DNA of 7,468 nt from an uncultured bacterium (lineage in GTDB: Bacteria > Acidobacteriota > UBA890). The stretch lies in the NCBI GenBank assembly GCA_937922775.1, contig CALAKE010000664.1:1-7468 (forward strand). Reading direction: 5' to 3'. Below, one piece after another: positions 1 through 5,819 of this stretch (positions within the stretch are counted from its first letter, which is position 1; every line of letters begins with the position of its first letter). The notes beneath the pieces were generated by a model. That model searched no databases. It worked only from the letters and a program-made list of their open reading frames with translations, and had not been told where the DNA came from. The position numbers and the translations under genes were made by a program.

Positions 1-1523
1 AAGATCAGTAGGCCGTCCGCTCTCGGCTTCCATTCCCTCATGGCTGCACTGACTCCCCAATATCGGGTGGGGCTATAGAGGAAGATCCAGGGAGCGTCGT
101 CCCGGACGAGGGTGTAAATCCTCTGGTAGATGGCCCGACGGTCAGCTTCGGAAACCGTCGCCTCTGCATCTTCGATGAGGGAATTTACCTCTTCGTTTTC
201 GTATCCCTCCCACCAGGGCCCCTGGAGTCCAGAGTGGAGCTTCTCCCTCAAGACACGGTAGGTGCTCCTTGGACTGGAATCGAAACATGCCGCGTCGTTG
301 ATTCGCTTCTCGCGGACCATCTCCGAGTAGGCTGCCCGGTCCTGATGTTCGACGATTTCCAGCGTGATCCCGACGTGGCTGTATTGCTCCGTCATGATCC
401 GCGCGAGGTCGGGAGCTTCGTCGGGCATCGCCGAGGGGATATCGAAGACGAGCGTCAGTCCGTCTTCGTATCCGGCTTCCGCGAGGAGGCGGCGGGCCAT
501 GTCGGGATCGTGGGGATAGACGGGGGTCTCCGGGTTGTAGCCGAAGTGGTGTGGGGTCAAGTAGCCGTTGAGGCGCTTCGCGGCTCCGTACTTGATCTCG
601 GCGATGATCTCGTCCACGTCCAGGGCATAGTTCAGGGCCTGCCGCACCCGACGATCACGGGCCGGACCCTCGAGGGCGTTGGCCATGAAGATGATAGCCA
701 GACCGCTGTCCCATTCATGAGCCAATCCCCCACCCTGCTCGTTGATCCGTTGCCAGCCCTCGATCCCGATGCCGGCCGCGATATCGGCCTCACCGCTCAG
801 CACGGCATCGACACGCTTCTGCGGATCACCTTCGACGATCCAGTGGATCTCACGGTACTGAGGAGTCCCTCCCCAGTATTCGTCATGGGCGGCCATGATG
901 AGGCGGGTGTCGCTCGCCTCGGCAATCCTGTAGGGCCCGCTGCCCACATATTCACCGGGTAACCGGTCCAGCGCGCTGGCAGGGCTGATCGGCATTGCCA
1001 GCACGAGATCCAGGAGATCCGCCATGGGATGCTCGGTGACAATCTTCACCGTCAAGTCATCGAGAGCGGAGATCTCCGCAGACCCGAGGTAGCTGATGTA
1101 CACCCCCTGGGTCCCGAAGGCGCCACCGATAGCCGGGTCCAGAACCCTGGCCAGAGTGGCAACGACATCGGACGCCCGCAGTTCCTCGCCGTTGTGAAAC
1201 CTCACCCCGCTACGCAGAAAGAACGTCCATGTTCGGGCGTCCTCGCCCACTTCCCATCTCTCGGCCAGGGAGGGCTGGTAGTTTCCCTCCTCGTCCAGCT
1301 TCACCAACGACTCATAGGTATTGAAAAGGAGACTCAGCCGATTGGATGAGTCGCTAGCGATATGAGGATCGCCAATCGACGCGGAAGACTGTTGGACAGT
1401 CAGCACTGACTCCTCGGGGGCCACAGGAGGCGACCCGCAACTCATCATCAGGACCAGGGCAAAGACCGAGGCGAGATACATGCCCCGGAGGACCAGGGGT
1501 TGATTCGAGAGATCGCTCTGCAT
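1..1523 (-). CDS. Peptide-type ABC transporter substrate-binding lipoprotein (SBP family 5), C-terminus cut by window edge
   Basis: This is a family 5 extracellular solute-binding protein, which captures peptides or similar ligands outside the membrane and delivers them to an ABC permease. The frame is open through 507 codons with no stop. The start at 1523 is supported by GGAGGTGAG about 8 nt upstream (complement of 1532-1537). Residues 1-28 form a signal peptide ending LVLMMSC with candidate lipid-bearing Cys29; Met at -3 is unusual for a lipobox. Family landmarks are PSLAERWEV (84-92), FLRSGVRFHNGEEL (102-115), GSGPYR in the middle, VRQALNYALD, and APWIFLYSPTRYWGV near the end. By comparison with DppA-like proteins perhaps only 10-25 residues are missing at the C-terminus. 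No permease or ATPase gene is in the window. It is divergent from a lipoprotein aminopeptidase, which fits a peptide ligand, but the ligand cannot be read from sequence; family members also bind nickel, opines or sugars. Confidence 0.93.
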   Translation of the reverse strand, partial: MQSDLSNQPLVLRGMYLASVFALVLMMSCGSPPVAPEESVLTVQQSSASIGDPHIASDSSNRLSLLFNTYESLVKLDEEGNYQPSLAERWEVGEDARTWTFFLRSGVRFHNGEELRASDVVATLARVLDPAIGGAFGTQGVYISYLGSAEISALDDLTVKIVTEHPMADLLDLVLAMPISPASALDRLPGEYVGSGPYRIAEASDTRLIMAAHDEYWGGTPQYREIHWIVEGDPQKRVDAVLSGEADIAAGIGIEGWQRINEQGGGLAHEWDSGLAIIFMANALEGPARDRRVRQALNYALDVDEIIAEIKYGAAKRLNGYLTPHHFGYNPETPVYPHDPDMARRLLAEAGYEDGLTLVFDIPSAMPDEAPDLARIMTEQYSHVGITLEIVEHQDRAAYSEMVREKRINDAACFDSSPRSTYRVLREKLHSGLQGPWWEGYENEEVNSLIEDAEATVSEADRRAIYQRIYTLVRDDAPWIFLYSPTRYWGVSAAMREWKPRADGLLI

Positions 1524-1531
1524 CCTTGCTC

Positions 1532-1537
1532 ACCTCC
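1532..1537 (-). promoter_or_regulatory. Ribosome binding site of the substrate-binding protein gene
   Basis: On the minus strand GGAGGT lies 8 nt before the ATG at 1523. It fixes that start over the in-frame ATG at codon 15 (1481), which has no comparable site and would shorten the signal peptide's n-region. Confidence 0.7.
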
Positions 1538-1731
1538 GCTCACCGATTGCGGCGCTTCCAGCGACTTGGTCACAGGATCTGGTCGGGCGATTGAGGCCCG
1601 TCTGCCCCGGCGGTCACCGGGGCTGGCAAGACACTAACCCGCACTGAGCACCTGCTCCAAATCGGCGCGCCGCTCGCTGGAGATAGGCTGGTCGTTGCTC
1701 GTCGGCGAGCCCTGTATAGCGCACCGCAAAC

Positions 1732-1760
1732 TTGACAGCGACGACGGAAAACCGTCCACT
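1732..1760 (+). promoter_or_regulatory. Candidate sigma70 promoter of the aminopeptidase gene
   Basis: A perfect -35 hexamer TTGACA (1732-1737) is followed after 17 nt by TCCACT (1755-1760), which matches only three of six -10 positions. Transcription would start near 1767, giving a leader of about 40 nt before the ATG at 1806. The -35 match is strong and the -10 weak, so the call is tentative. Confidence 0.35.
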
Positions 1761-1805
1761 GAAGCGGGTCAGTTCCACGGATCAACCGATAGAGGAACGT
1801 ACTAC

Positions 1806-3266
1806 ATGAGATGCCACAGAACCCTGAAAGCCCCGCTCCTCTCGCTGTTATTCATGATCCTGCTTTCTGCAGGATGTTCGTCCAATGAGTCACCATCGAC
1901 TGAGCAACCATCGGCTGAGCCCCCGTCTGACGAAGTCCCCTTCGTCCGTCCTGGGTCTCTGATCGACAACTCCGAGTATGCGGACCGCAGACAACGTCTG
2001 ATGGATGAGATTCCGGACGGGATCGCCATCATTCCCGGCGCGACCGCGTCGGTCTCGGGTGATCGATTCTTCCAGAGCAACGACTTCATGTACTTCACCG
2101 GTGTCGAGGCGCCGAACGCCTGGCTCGTTGTGGATGGCATCGATCGAGAAAGCACACTTTTTCTCACACTTGACGAACATGATGCCCGCGGTGAGGGAAT
2201 CCCTCCCGAGCTCGCTGTGAACCCTGAAACCTTCACTGGGATCGAGCGTGCGCTGCCGGTCGAGGATTTGGAGTCCTTTTTGGCGGATGTGGGCGGTCGG
2301 AATGGCGTCTTCTACCTCTCTCATCGTCCAGAAGAGCTCCCCCGCATGAACACCAACGAGGTGTTTCGTGCCTTCCAGCGGACAGTGACGGAGCACCCGA
2401 TGGACGGCCGTCTGACCCGTGAGCTGCAGCTCGCGGCGCGTCTGAAGGAGCGATTCCCAGCCGTCGAAATCAAGGACTGCTTCCAGGCGATTCAGGTGAT
2501 GCGGAAGGTCAAGTCACCGGCCGAGGTGGCGTTGGTTCGAGAGGCTGCGCGTATCGGGGTCATGGCTCATTTGGAATTCATGCGCTCCACCGAGGTCGGC
2601 ATGCCGGAGCGAGCCCTGGCCGCGCTCTTCGAGTTCACCAGCAACCGAGAGGGCGCCCAGGAACTGGCGTACGAGACGATCATCATGGCCGGAGATCACC
2701 ATCCCTGGGGTCATTACCATGCGCACGACCGCACGCTCGAGGACGGGGATTTCATCATTCTCGACGCCGGCCCCGACTACGCCTACTACAACGCCGACAT
2801 CTCGACGAGCTTCCCGGCAAACGGTCGGTTCAACCAGGAGCAGCGCGAGCTCTACGAGTTGGGGCTCGGCATCCGGCAGGTATGCCTCGACAACTACCGC
2901 GCAGGCACTAGCTTCGCCGAGGTGGGTGAAAAGGTGAGGGAGTGGTTGACTGCCAACGGCTACGATCCCACGGAGCGCCGCTTCCGCGGGCTGATCAGGT
3001 GGGGATGTTACAACCACCCGATCGGCCTCGCGACGCACGACGTGATGGCTTCGATGACAGGCCCTGAAGAACCTCTGGAGCCAGGCTTCGTTTTCGCGTG
3101 CGACATCAACATGCCTCAGACCGAAACTCTCGGCATCCGGATCGAGGACACGGTTGTCATCACCGAAGACGGATACGAGAACCTCTCGACGGGGTTGCCG
3201 CGCACCGTGCAGGAAATCGAGAGCCTTATGCGTGAAGCCGGTCTGCTCCAGAGAATAGGCAGGTAA
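1806..3266 (+). CDS. Lipoprotein Xaa-Pro aminopeptidase (M24B, aminopeptidase P type) with altered metal site
   Basis: Aminopeptidase P removes an N-terminal residue from peptides with proline in position two, using two metal ions. The 486-residue protein starts at 1806 with AGAGGA at 1791-1796; longer in-frame starts upstream would bury the signal peptide. Residues 1-23 end in the lipobox LSAGC, so Cys24 should be acylated and the enzyme membrane-anchored. A Ser/Pro/Glu-rich linker follows, then an AMP_N domain from about residue 48 and the M24 pita-bread domain from about 225. Visible catalytic residues are His303 (GHYHAHD), metal ligands Asp320 (ILDAG) and Asp331 (NADIS), His404 (NHPIG), His411 (THDV) and Glu447 (IRIED). 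The expected first metal Glu, seen in the usual VEPG motif, is Asp433 (ACDINMP). Asp can still bind metal, so activity may be kept, perhaps with altered metal preference. Most characterised relatives are cytoplasmic. The gene is divergent from a peptide-type binding protein, suggesting a role in using external peptides. Confidence 0.93.
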   Translation: MRCHRTLKAPLLSLLFMILLSAGCSSNESPSTEQPSAEPPSDEVPFVRPGSLIDNSEYADRRQRLMDEIPDGIAIIPGATASVSGDRFFQSNDFMYFTGVEAPNAWLVVDGIDRESTLFLTLDEHDARGEGIPPELAVNPETFTGIERALPVEDLESFLADVGGRNGVFYLSHRPEELPRMNTNEVFRAFQRTVTEHPMDGRLTRELQLAARLKERFPAVEIKDCFQAIQVMRKVKSPAEVALVREAARIGVMAHLEFMRSTEVGMPERALAALFEFTSNREGAQELAYETIIMAGDHHPWGHYHAHDRTLEDGDFIILDAGPDYAYYNADISTSFPANGRFNQEQRELYELGLGIRQVCLDNYRAGTSFAEVGEKVREWLTANGYDPTERRFRGLIRWGCYNHPIGLATHDVMASMTGPEEPLEPGFVFACDINMPQTETLGIRIEDTVVITEDGYENLSTGLPRTVQEIESLMREAGLLQRIGR

Positions 3267-3356
3267 GCACCTCTCTTGAAGCCGGAGCACGGTTCAGCGC
3301 CAAGGCGTCATGAACAGGCGGAACGGATCCAGGTGACCATGAGATATTCGATCTCG

Positions 3357-3638
3357 TCAGTCTGAGGATTCAATCCGGCTCAACGCCGACTTGAGCTTCT
3401 CGACCTCTTGTTCGAGGCGGTCCAAGCGACGCATCACCAGTCGGTCCTGAACCAATCGCCTCAACGCCAGGGTGATCTCTCCCTCTGCGAGCTTCATGAC
3501 CGGGTAGCGATTACTGCGCTGATTGCACGCAGCGACCAGGGCATTGAGGGTCAGCGGGTAGTACTCGGGAGTGGCCTGCTGTTTCTCGAGCAGACAGCCG
3601 AGCACCCGGACCTCAACGCCGTCGAGCTGGCGAGGCAT
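3357..3638 (-). CDS. Short YceH/DUF480-like protein lacking the second winged helix
   Basis: The N-terminus lines up residue for residue with the E. coli YceH start: MPRQLDGVEVRVLGCLLEKQ, then TPEYYPLTLNALVAACNQ and SNRYPVM, the signature of the first winged-helix domain (about residues 5-75). YceH is about 215 residues; this protein is 93. Right after LVQDRLVMR the sequence passes to RLDRLEQEVEKLKSALSRIE, which matches the coiled-coil tail found at the far C-terminus of YceH. The second winged helix and following segment, roughly 110 residues, are absent, yet the frame is kept. The YceH family's function is not established. The start is chosen by alignment; an ATG at 3650 is four codons upstream and neither has a clear ribosome site. 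The gene is convergent with the aminopeptidase gene, 90 nt apart, with no obvious terminator between. It could be a functional mini-form or a decaying copy. Confidence 0.78.
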   Translation of the reverse strand: MPRQLDGVEVRVLGCLLEKQQATPEYYPLTLNALVAACNQRSNRYPVMKLAEGEITLALRRLVQDRLVMRRLDRLEQEVEKLKSALSRIESSD

Positions 3639-3785
3639 ACGCTGGATCATCGCGCCAGCATAACGCAGAACACTCATTCGCGGGTATCGTGCTCGAGACG
3701 TAGCAGCGTGGACGGACACAGGTCGAGTCCGTAAGCCAACCCTGGGCAAGGAATGGCTCAAACGCCTGGGCATGCCGGCGGAGGC

Positions 3786-3827
3786 AAAGAAAACGGGCGG
3801 GTCGCGCCTCATGAGCAGCCCGCCCGT
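3786..3827 (-). terminator. Intrinsic terminator after the small exported protein gene
   Basis: On the minus strand, 20 nt past the stop at 3847, ACGGGCGGG (3827-3819) pairs with CCCGCCCGT (3801-3793) as a perfect 9-bp GC-rich stem, followed by TTTTCTTT. The 17-nt loop contains the small palindrome CTCATGAG. Stem plus U-tract in this position is a textbook Rho-independent terminator for the gene ending at 3847. It would also separate that gene from the YceH-like gene downstream, which therefore needs its own promoter between about 3640 and 3785; I see no strong one. Confidence 0.88.
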
Positions 3828-3846
3828 CGTAGACAACTACGTACGG

Positions 3847-4248
3847 CTAGTCTTTTCTGATGAACGTCATCATCATTCCGTTAGCGGTGGTCGTCATCGT
3901 CTGGAAGTCGTCACTACTCTCGGCAATGACAGGCTCGGTATCGAACGGCTTACCGTTCCTCTCCGTCTGATTCATGGTCACCTTGTTGCCATCGACGGTG
4001 TAAGAGCCTTTGCCCGTGAGCCTTTCACCTGCTTCCGTGCCATCGATCATGTATGCACCGTCGGCCAGAAGGGTGACAACGAGGGTGGGCACCTCCGCTC
4101 CGGCGTCCTCCATCTGCTTCACGAACTCATCAGGGAAATTCAACTCAAAACTACCTAACCAGGGGTCATCATCTGCGAACGCTCCCTGGCAGGCCAGCAG
4201 GCTGAGGCATCCCATCGCCAGTGCTGCGAGCACTGATCGTCTTCTCAT
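3847..4248 (-). CDS. Small exported protein of unknown function, possibly lipocalin-like
   Basis: The protein has 133 residues. The start at 4248 is supported by GGGAGGGAA about 7 nt upstream; longer in-frame starts would add a non-signal extension. The N-terminus has three arginines, a hydrophobic run and either a lipobox-like LLAC (Cys20) or an AFA/DD signal peptidase I site after residue 25, so it is exported and may be a lipoprotein. The mature part, beginning DDDPWLGSFELNF, alternates short hydrophobic strands with turns (TLVVTLLADGAYMID, GKGSYTVDGNKVTM, DDFQTMTT, MMMTFIRKD). This strand-rich pattern resembles small lipocalin-like or DUF-type beta-barrels, but I do not recognise a specific family. 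No catalytic motif is visible. It is monocistronic: its own promoter candidate lies upstream and a strong terminator follows. Confidence 0.85.
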   Translation of the reverse strand: MRRRSVLAALAMGCLSLLACQGAFADDDPWLGSFELNFPDEFVKQMEDAGAEVPTLVVTLLADGAYMIDGTEAGERLTGKGSYTVDGNKVTMNQTERNGKPFDTEPVIAESSDDFQTMTTTANGMMMTFIRKD

Positions 4249-4270
4249 ACAGTTCCCTCCCTCGGGACGT

Positions 4271-4327
4271 GGACCGATCCGGAAATGGGCCGTCCACCGT
4301 GGTGAGGACCGATCCGAGAGCGGATCG
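4271..4327. repeat. Short direct and inverted repeats in the divergent region
   Basis: GGACCGATCCG occurs at 4271-4281 and again at 4306-4316, a 35-nt offset. The second copy also forms a perfect 7-bp dyad, CGATCCG at 4310-4316 with CGGATCG at 4321-4327, around AGAG. The elements lie in the presumed leader of the minus-strand gene and could be an operator or an RNA hairpin. Chance is possible in a GC-rich sequence. Confidence 0.5.
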
Positions 4328-4345
4328 ATCACCGTTGAAGCGAAA

Positions 4346-4374
4346 ATCCTACCCGAGCATAGGAATAGCAGCAA
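4346..4374 (-). promoter_or_regulatory. Candidate sigma70 promoter for the small exported protein gene
   Basis: Read on the minus strand, TTGCTG (4374-4369), an exact 17-nt spacer and TAGGAT (4351-4346) match three and four of six consensus positions. The leader to the ATG at 4248 would be about 90 nt and would include the repeat cluster at 4271-4327 downstream of the start site. Confidence 0.35.
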
Positions 4375-4602
4375 ACTCTTTCGCGTTCCGGCGCTGCCTC
4401 GGTAGCTGTCACGACTCCCCACCGGCACCGCCTGCCAGGTCAATTGGCCCGACTTTGGTGTTGTGGGCTCGTTCCTGACCTGCTAGAAGTATGCGGACAC
4501 CAGAGTCGATAATTCGGTGAACTGGTGATTCTGTCGAGCGATCAGTGGCCTGGGAGGGCGCACGCTGATCGTCATTCCGGAGCTCACTGCTCCAACCACG
4601 CA

Positions 4603-4616
4603 AGGAGATTGCTTTG
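4603..4616 (+). promoter_or_regulatory. Ribosome binding site fixing a TTG start
   Basis: AGGAG at 4603-4607 precedes TTG at 4614-4616 by 6 nt. The TTG is the only in-frame start that gives the complete signal peptide, so a non-ATG start is well supported. Confidence 0.75.
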
Positions 4617-5018
4617 CGCTTTGCATTTCAGTTTGCAACGGTTGCACTGGGAATCATGGTCCTGTCGGCATGTGGAAGCGGGGCCGGGACACAAGCTGCA
4701 ACCGAGGAATTGAATCGCTTCGCGACCGCGGCCGAGGATGAGTTCGGCGCGCGAGGCGAGGGAACTTTCGTCAAGACCGATTACAGGGTCTATTGCCGGG
4801 CCGGATCCGGTTTCGACGAGGGCCCATTCGCTGCAATCGACTTCGCGTCAGATCTCGCCGGCTACGAGTTTTGCTACAACGTCAGCGATGACCTCAAGAC
4901 GGTTGCCCTGTCAGCGACAAACATGAGCGCCGGCACCACGCAGTGCCTCATGCTCGACGCAACGTCTGGGCAAGTCGAGAAGGGCCAGATCACAGACACT
5001 TCTCCGTGCGTGCCGTAA
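4614..5018 (+). CDS. Small four-cysteine lipoprotein of unknown function
   Basis: The protein has 134 residues and starts with TTG. Residues 1-19 form a signal peptide ending in the canonical lipobox LSAC, so Cys20 should be acylated. A short Gly/Ala/Thr linker follows, then a helix-like segment (about 31-45) and a mature domain with four cysteines, at 61 (VYCRAG), 87 (EFCYNV), 111 (TQCLML) and 132 (SPCVP). An even number of spaced cysteines in an exported protein suggests two disulfides. The pattern of a short helix, strands, LAGYEFCYNVSDD and a C-terminal cysteine recalls globular parts of minor pilins and pseudopilins, but there is no prepilin cleavage motif, so this is only a structural hint. 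I do not recognise a family. It is followed 12 nt later by a strong hairpin and then the DUF1566 gene on the same strand. Confidence 0.85.
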   Translation: MRFAFQFATVALGIMVLSACGSGAGTQAATEELNRFATAAEDEFGARGEGTFVKTDYRVYCRAGSGFDEGPFAAIDFASDLAGYEFCYNVSDDLKTVALSATNMSAGTTQCLMLDATSGQVEKGQITDTSPCVP

Positions 5019-5030
5019 CCAGGTGAGATC

Positions 5031-5060
5031 GAGCCGGGGCCTCGACGGGGGCCCCGGCTC
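5031..5060. terminator. Strong 11-bp hairpin after the four-cysteine lipoprotein gene
   Basis: GAGCCGGGGCC (5031-5041) pairs perfectly with GGCCCCGGCTC (5050-5060) across the 8-nt loop TCGACGGG. It begins 12 nt after the stop codon, the right place for a terminator, but AATTCGTC follows instead of a T-run and the other strand has none either. It may terminate weakly, protect the 3' end of the upstream message, or set different expression of the two flanking plus-strand genes. Confidence 0.6.
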
Positions 5061-5082
5061 AATTCGTCATAGGCGACCAGAC

Positions 5083-5688
5083 ATGAGACTTACGCTCGCG
5101 ATGATGTGTGTCATGTTTCTCTTGGCTGTGGCCTGTCAGGGCCAAGAGCAAGAAGCGCAGGAAGTGCAGCCCGTGTCACTGCGCAGTCAGCCCGATGTGC
5201 TGACTGAGGCGATGGTCCTCGAGATGATCCAGACGAGAGGGTTTTCGTACCCCGCCACGAACATCAAGGGCACGTTCGTGAAGTCATACGAGCCGCTGGA
5301 TCTCGCGGGCGTGCGGGTCGTGAGCGAACACGCAAGTGGGCTGATGTGGCAGCACTCCGAGTCGCCTCGCATGAACTGGAGAGAGCTGCAAGCGTATGTC
5401 GGGGAGACGAACCAGGCGAGGCATGCCGGCTTCTCGGACTGGCGCGTGCCTACACTCGAAGAGCTGGCGTCCCTGCTCGACGCGCGACTGACGGGCGATG
5501 ACTATCTGGACGATGTGTTCTCAGAGGAAGACCTTCTGGGCACCTGGAGCGCGGACGAGGAGCCCGATTCCGTGGGCGGGTCCTGGTTCCTGAGCTTCAC
5601 GGATGGCGGCGCGTGGGCCGGGAACCGCCTGGCCGGATTGGGACACGGCCGCTTGGTGCGAACCATGTCGTCACCGCAGAAGACGTAA
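5083..5688 (+). CDS. DUF1566-domain lipoprotein
   Basis: The 201-residue protein starts at 5083; the ribosome site is weak (AGGCG about 8 nt upstream), but this ATG gives a proper signal peptide ending LLAVAC with candidate lipid Cys18. After a Gln/Glu-rich linker (19-30), a DUF1566 (Lcl C-terminal type) domain spans about 75-195. Its hallmarks are GLMWQ (86-90), NWRELQAYV (98-106), GFSDWRVPTLEEL (116-128), the middle LGTWSADE, and the terminal GHGRLVRT. In other bacteria this domain occurs in cell-surface proteins, sometimes repeated or fused to other domains; its biochemical role is not established, though its fold family includes carbohydrate and protein recognition modules. Here it stands alone. 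It lies 64 nt after the four-cysteine lipoprotein gene, with the strong hairpin between, so co-transcription is uncertain. Confidence 0.88.
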   Translation: MRLTLAMMCVMFLLAVACQGQEQEAQEVQPVSLRSQPDVLTEAMVLEMIQTRGFSYPATNIKGTFVKSYEPLDLAGVRVVSEHASGLMWQHSESPRMNWRELQAYVGETNQARHAGFSDWRVPTLEELASLLDARLTGDDYLDDVFSEEDLLGTWSADEEPDSVGGSWFLSFTDGGAWAGNRLAGLGHGRLVRTMSSPQKT

Positions 5689-5803
5689 ACAAGCTCGTAT
5701 CAATAATCCTGGACAGCCCGACGCAAATCGGGTAGTAACGCCTCGTTAGTCGCCCCTTTCCGGGAGCCGCAATGCCTCTCGGTTTCTTCAAGCGCACGAC
5801 AGC

Positions 5804-5819
5804 GAGGAACGATCCCATG
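5804..5819 (+). promoter_or_regulatory. Ribosome binding site deciding the Tricorn-like start
   Basis: GAGGA at 5804-5808 stands 8 nt before ATG 5817, giving a compact signal peptide. The alternative ATG at 5772 has GGAG only 5 nt upstream and would add 15 residues ahead of the signal. I favour 5817 but cannot exclude 5772. Confidence 0.55.

Larger units (their letters stand above)
1524..1805. other. Divergent intergenic region between the binding protein and aminopeptidase genes
   Basis: This 282-bp gap separates two divergently transcribed genes, so it must hold both promoters or a shared control element. On the plus strand a perfect TTGACA stands at 1732-1737. On the minus strand the only -10-like hexamer I see is TATACA (complement of 1713-1718), with no good -35 partner. 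A GC-rich dyad, GCCCCGG/CCGGGGC with a 6-nt loop, sits at 1604-1623 and lacks a T-tract on either strand. No convincing small gene or RNA is visible. Confidence 0.6.
4249..4613. other. 365-bp divergent intergenic region
   Basis: This gap lies between the minus-strand gene starting at 4248 and the plus-strand gene starting at 4614. It holds an 11-bp direct repeat plus a 7-bp inverted repeat (4271-4327) and a candidate minus-strand promoter (4346-4374). On the plus side, TTGTGG (4461-4466), 17 nt, TAGAAG (4484-4489) and an isolated GATAAT (4508-4513) are weak promoter-like matches. Open frames crossing it show no recognisable protein, ribosome site or signal sequence. No RNA gene is visible. 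Confidence 0.55.

Noticed and set aside
234..962. Long plus-strand open frame opposite the binding protein gene
   Set aside because: The minus strand reads a continuous family 5 binding protein with all landmarks; the plus-strand translation has no recognisable feature.
1604..1623. GC-rich hairpin in the first divergent region considered as a terminator or riboswitch
   Set aside because: The stem is only 7 bp, there is no T-tract on either strand, and a terminator makes little sense between divergent starts.
2514..3290. Long open frame on the minus strand opposite the aminopeptidase gene
   Set aside because: It is antisense to well-conserved M24 catalytic sequence, shows no family motif and follows from high GC codon use.
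3294..3356. Search for a bidirectional terminator between the convergent aminopeptidase and YceH-like genes
   Set aside because: Only 4-5 bp stems such as GAGAT/ATCTC are present, without T-tracts.
4764..5291. Shared GTFVK segment in the four-cysteine lipoprotein and the DUF1566 protein as a sign of common origin
   Set aside because: The match is five residues with no similarity around it; chance is the simplest explanation.
5717..5732. CCCGA/TCGGG inverted repeat after the DUF1566 gene as a terminator
   Set aside because: The stem is only 5 bp and no T-run follows.
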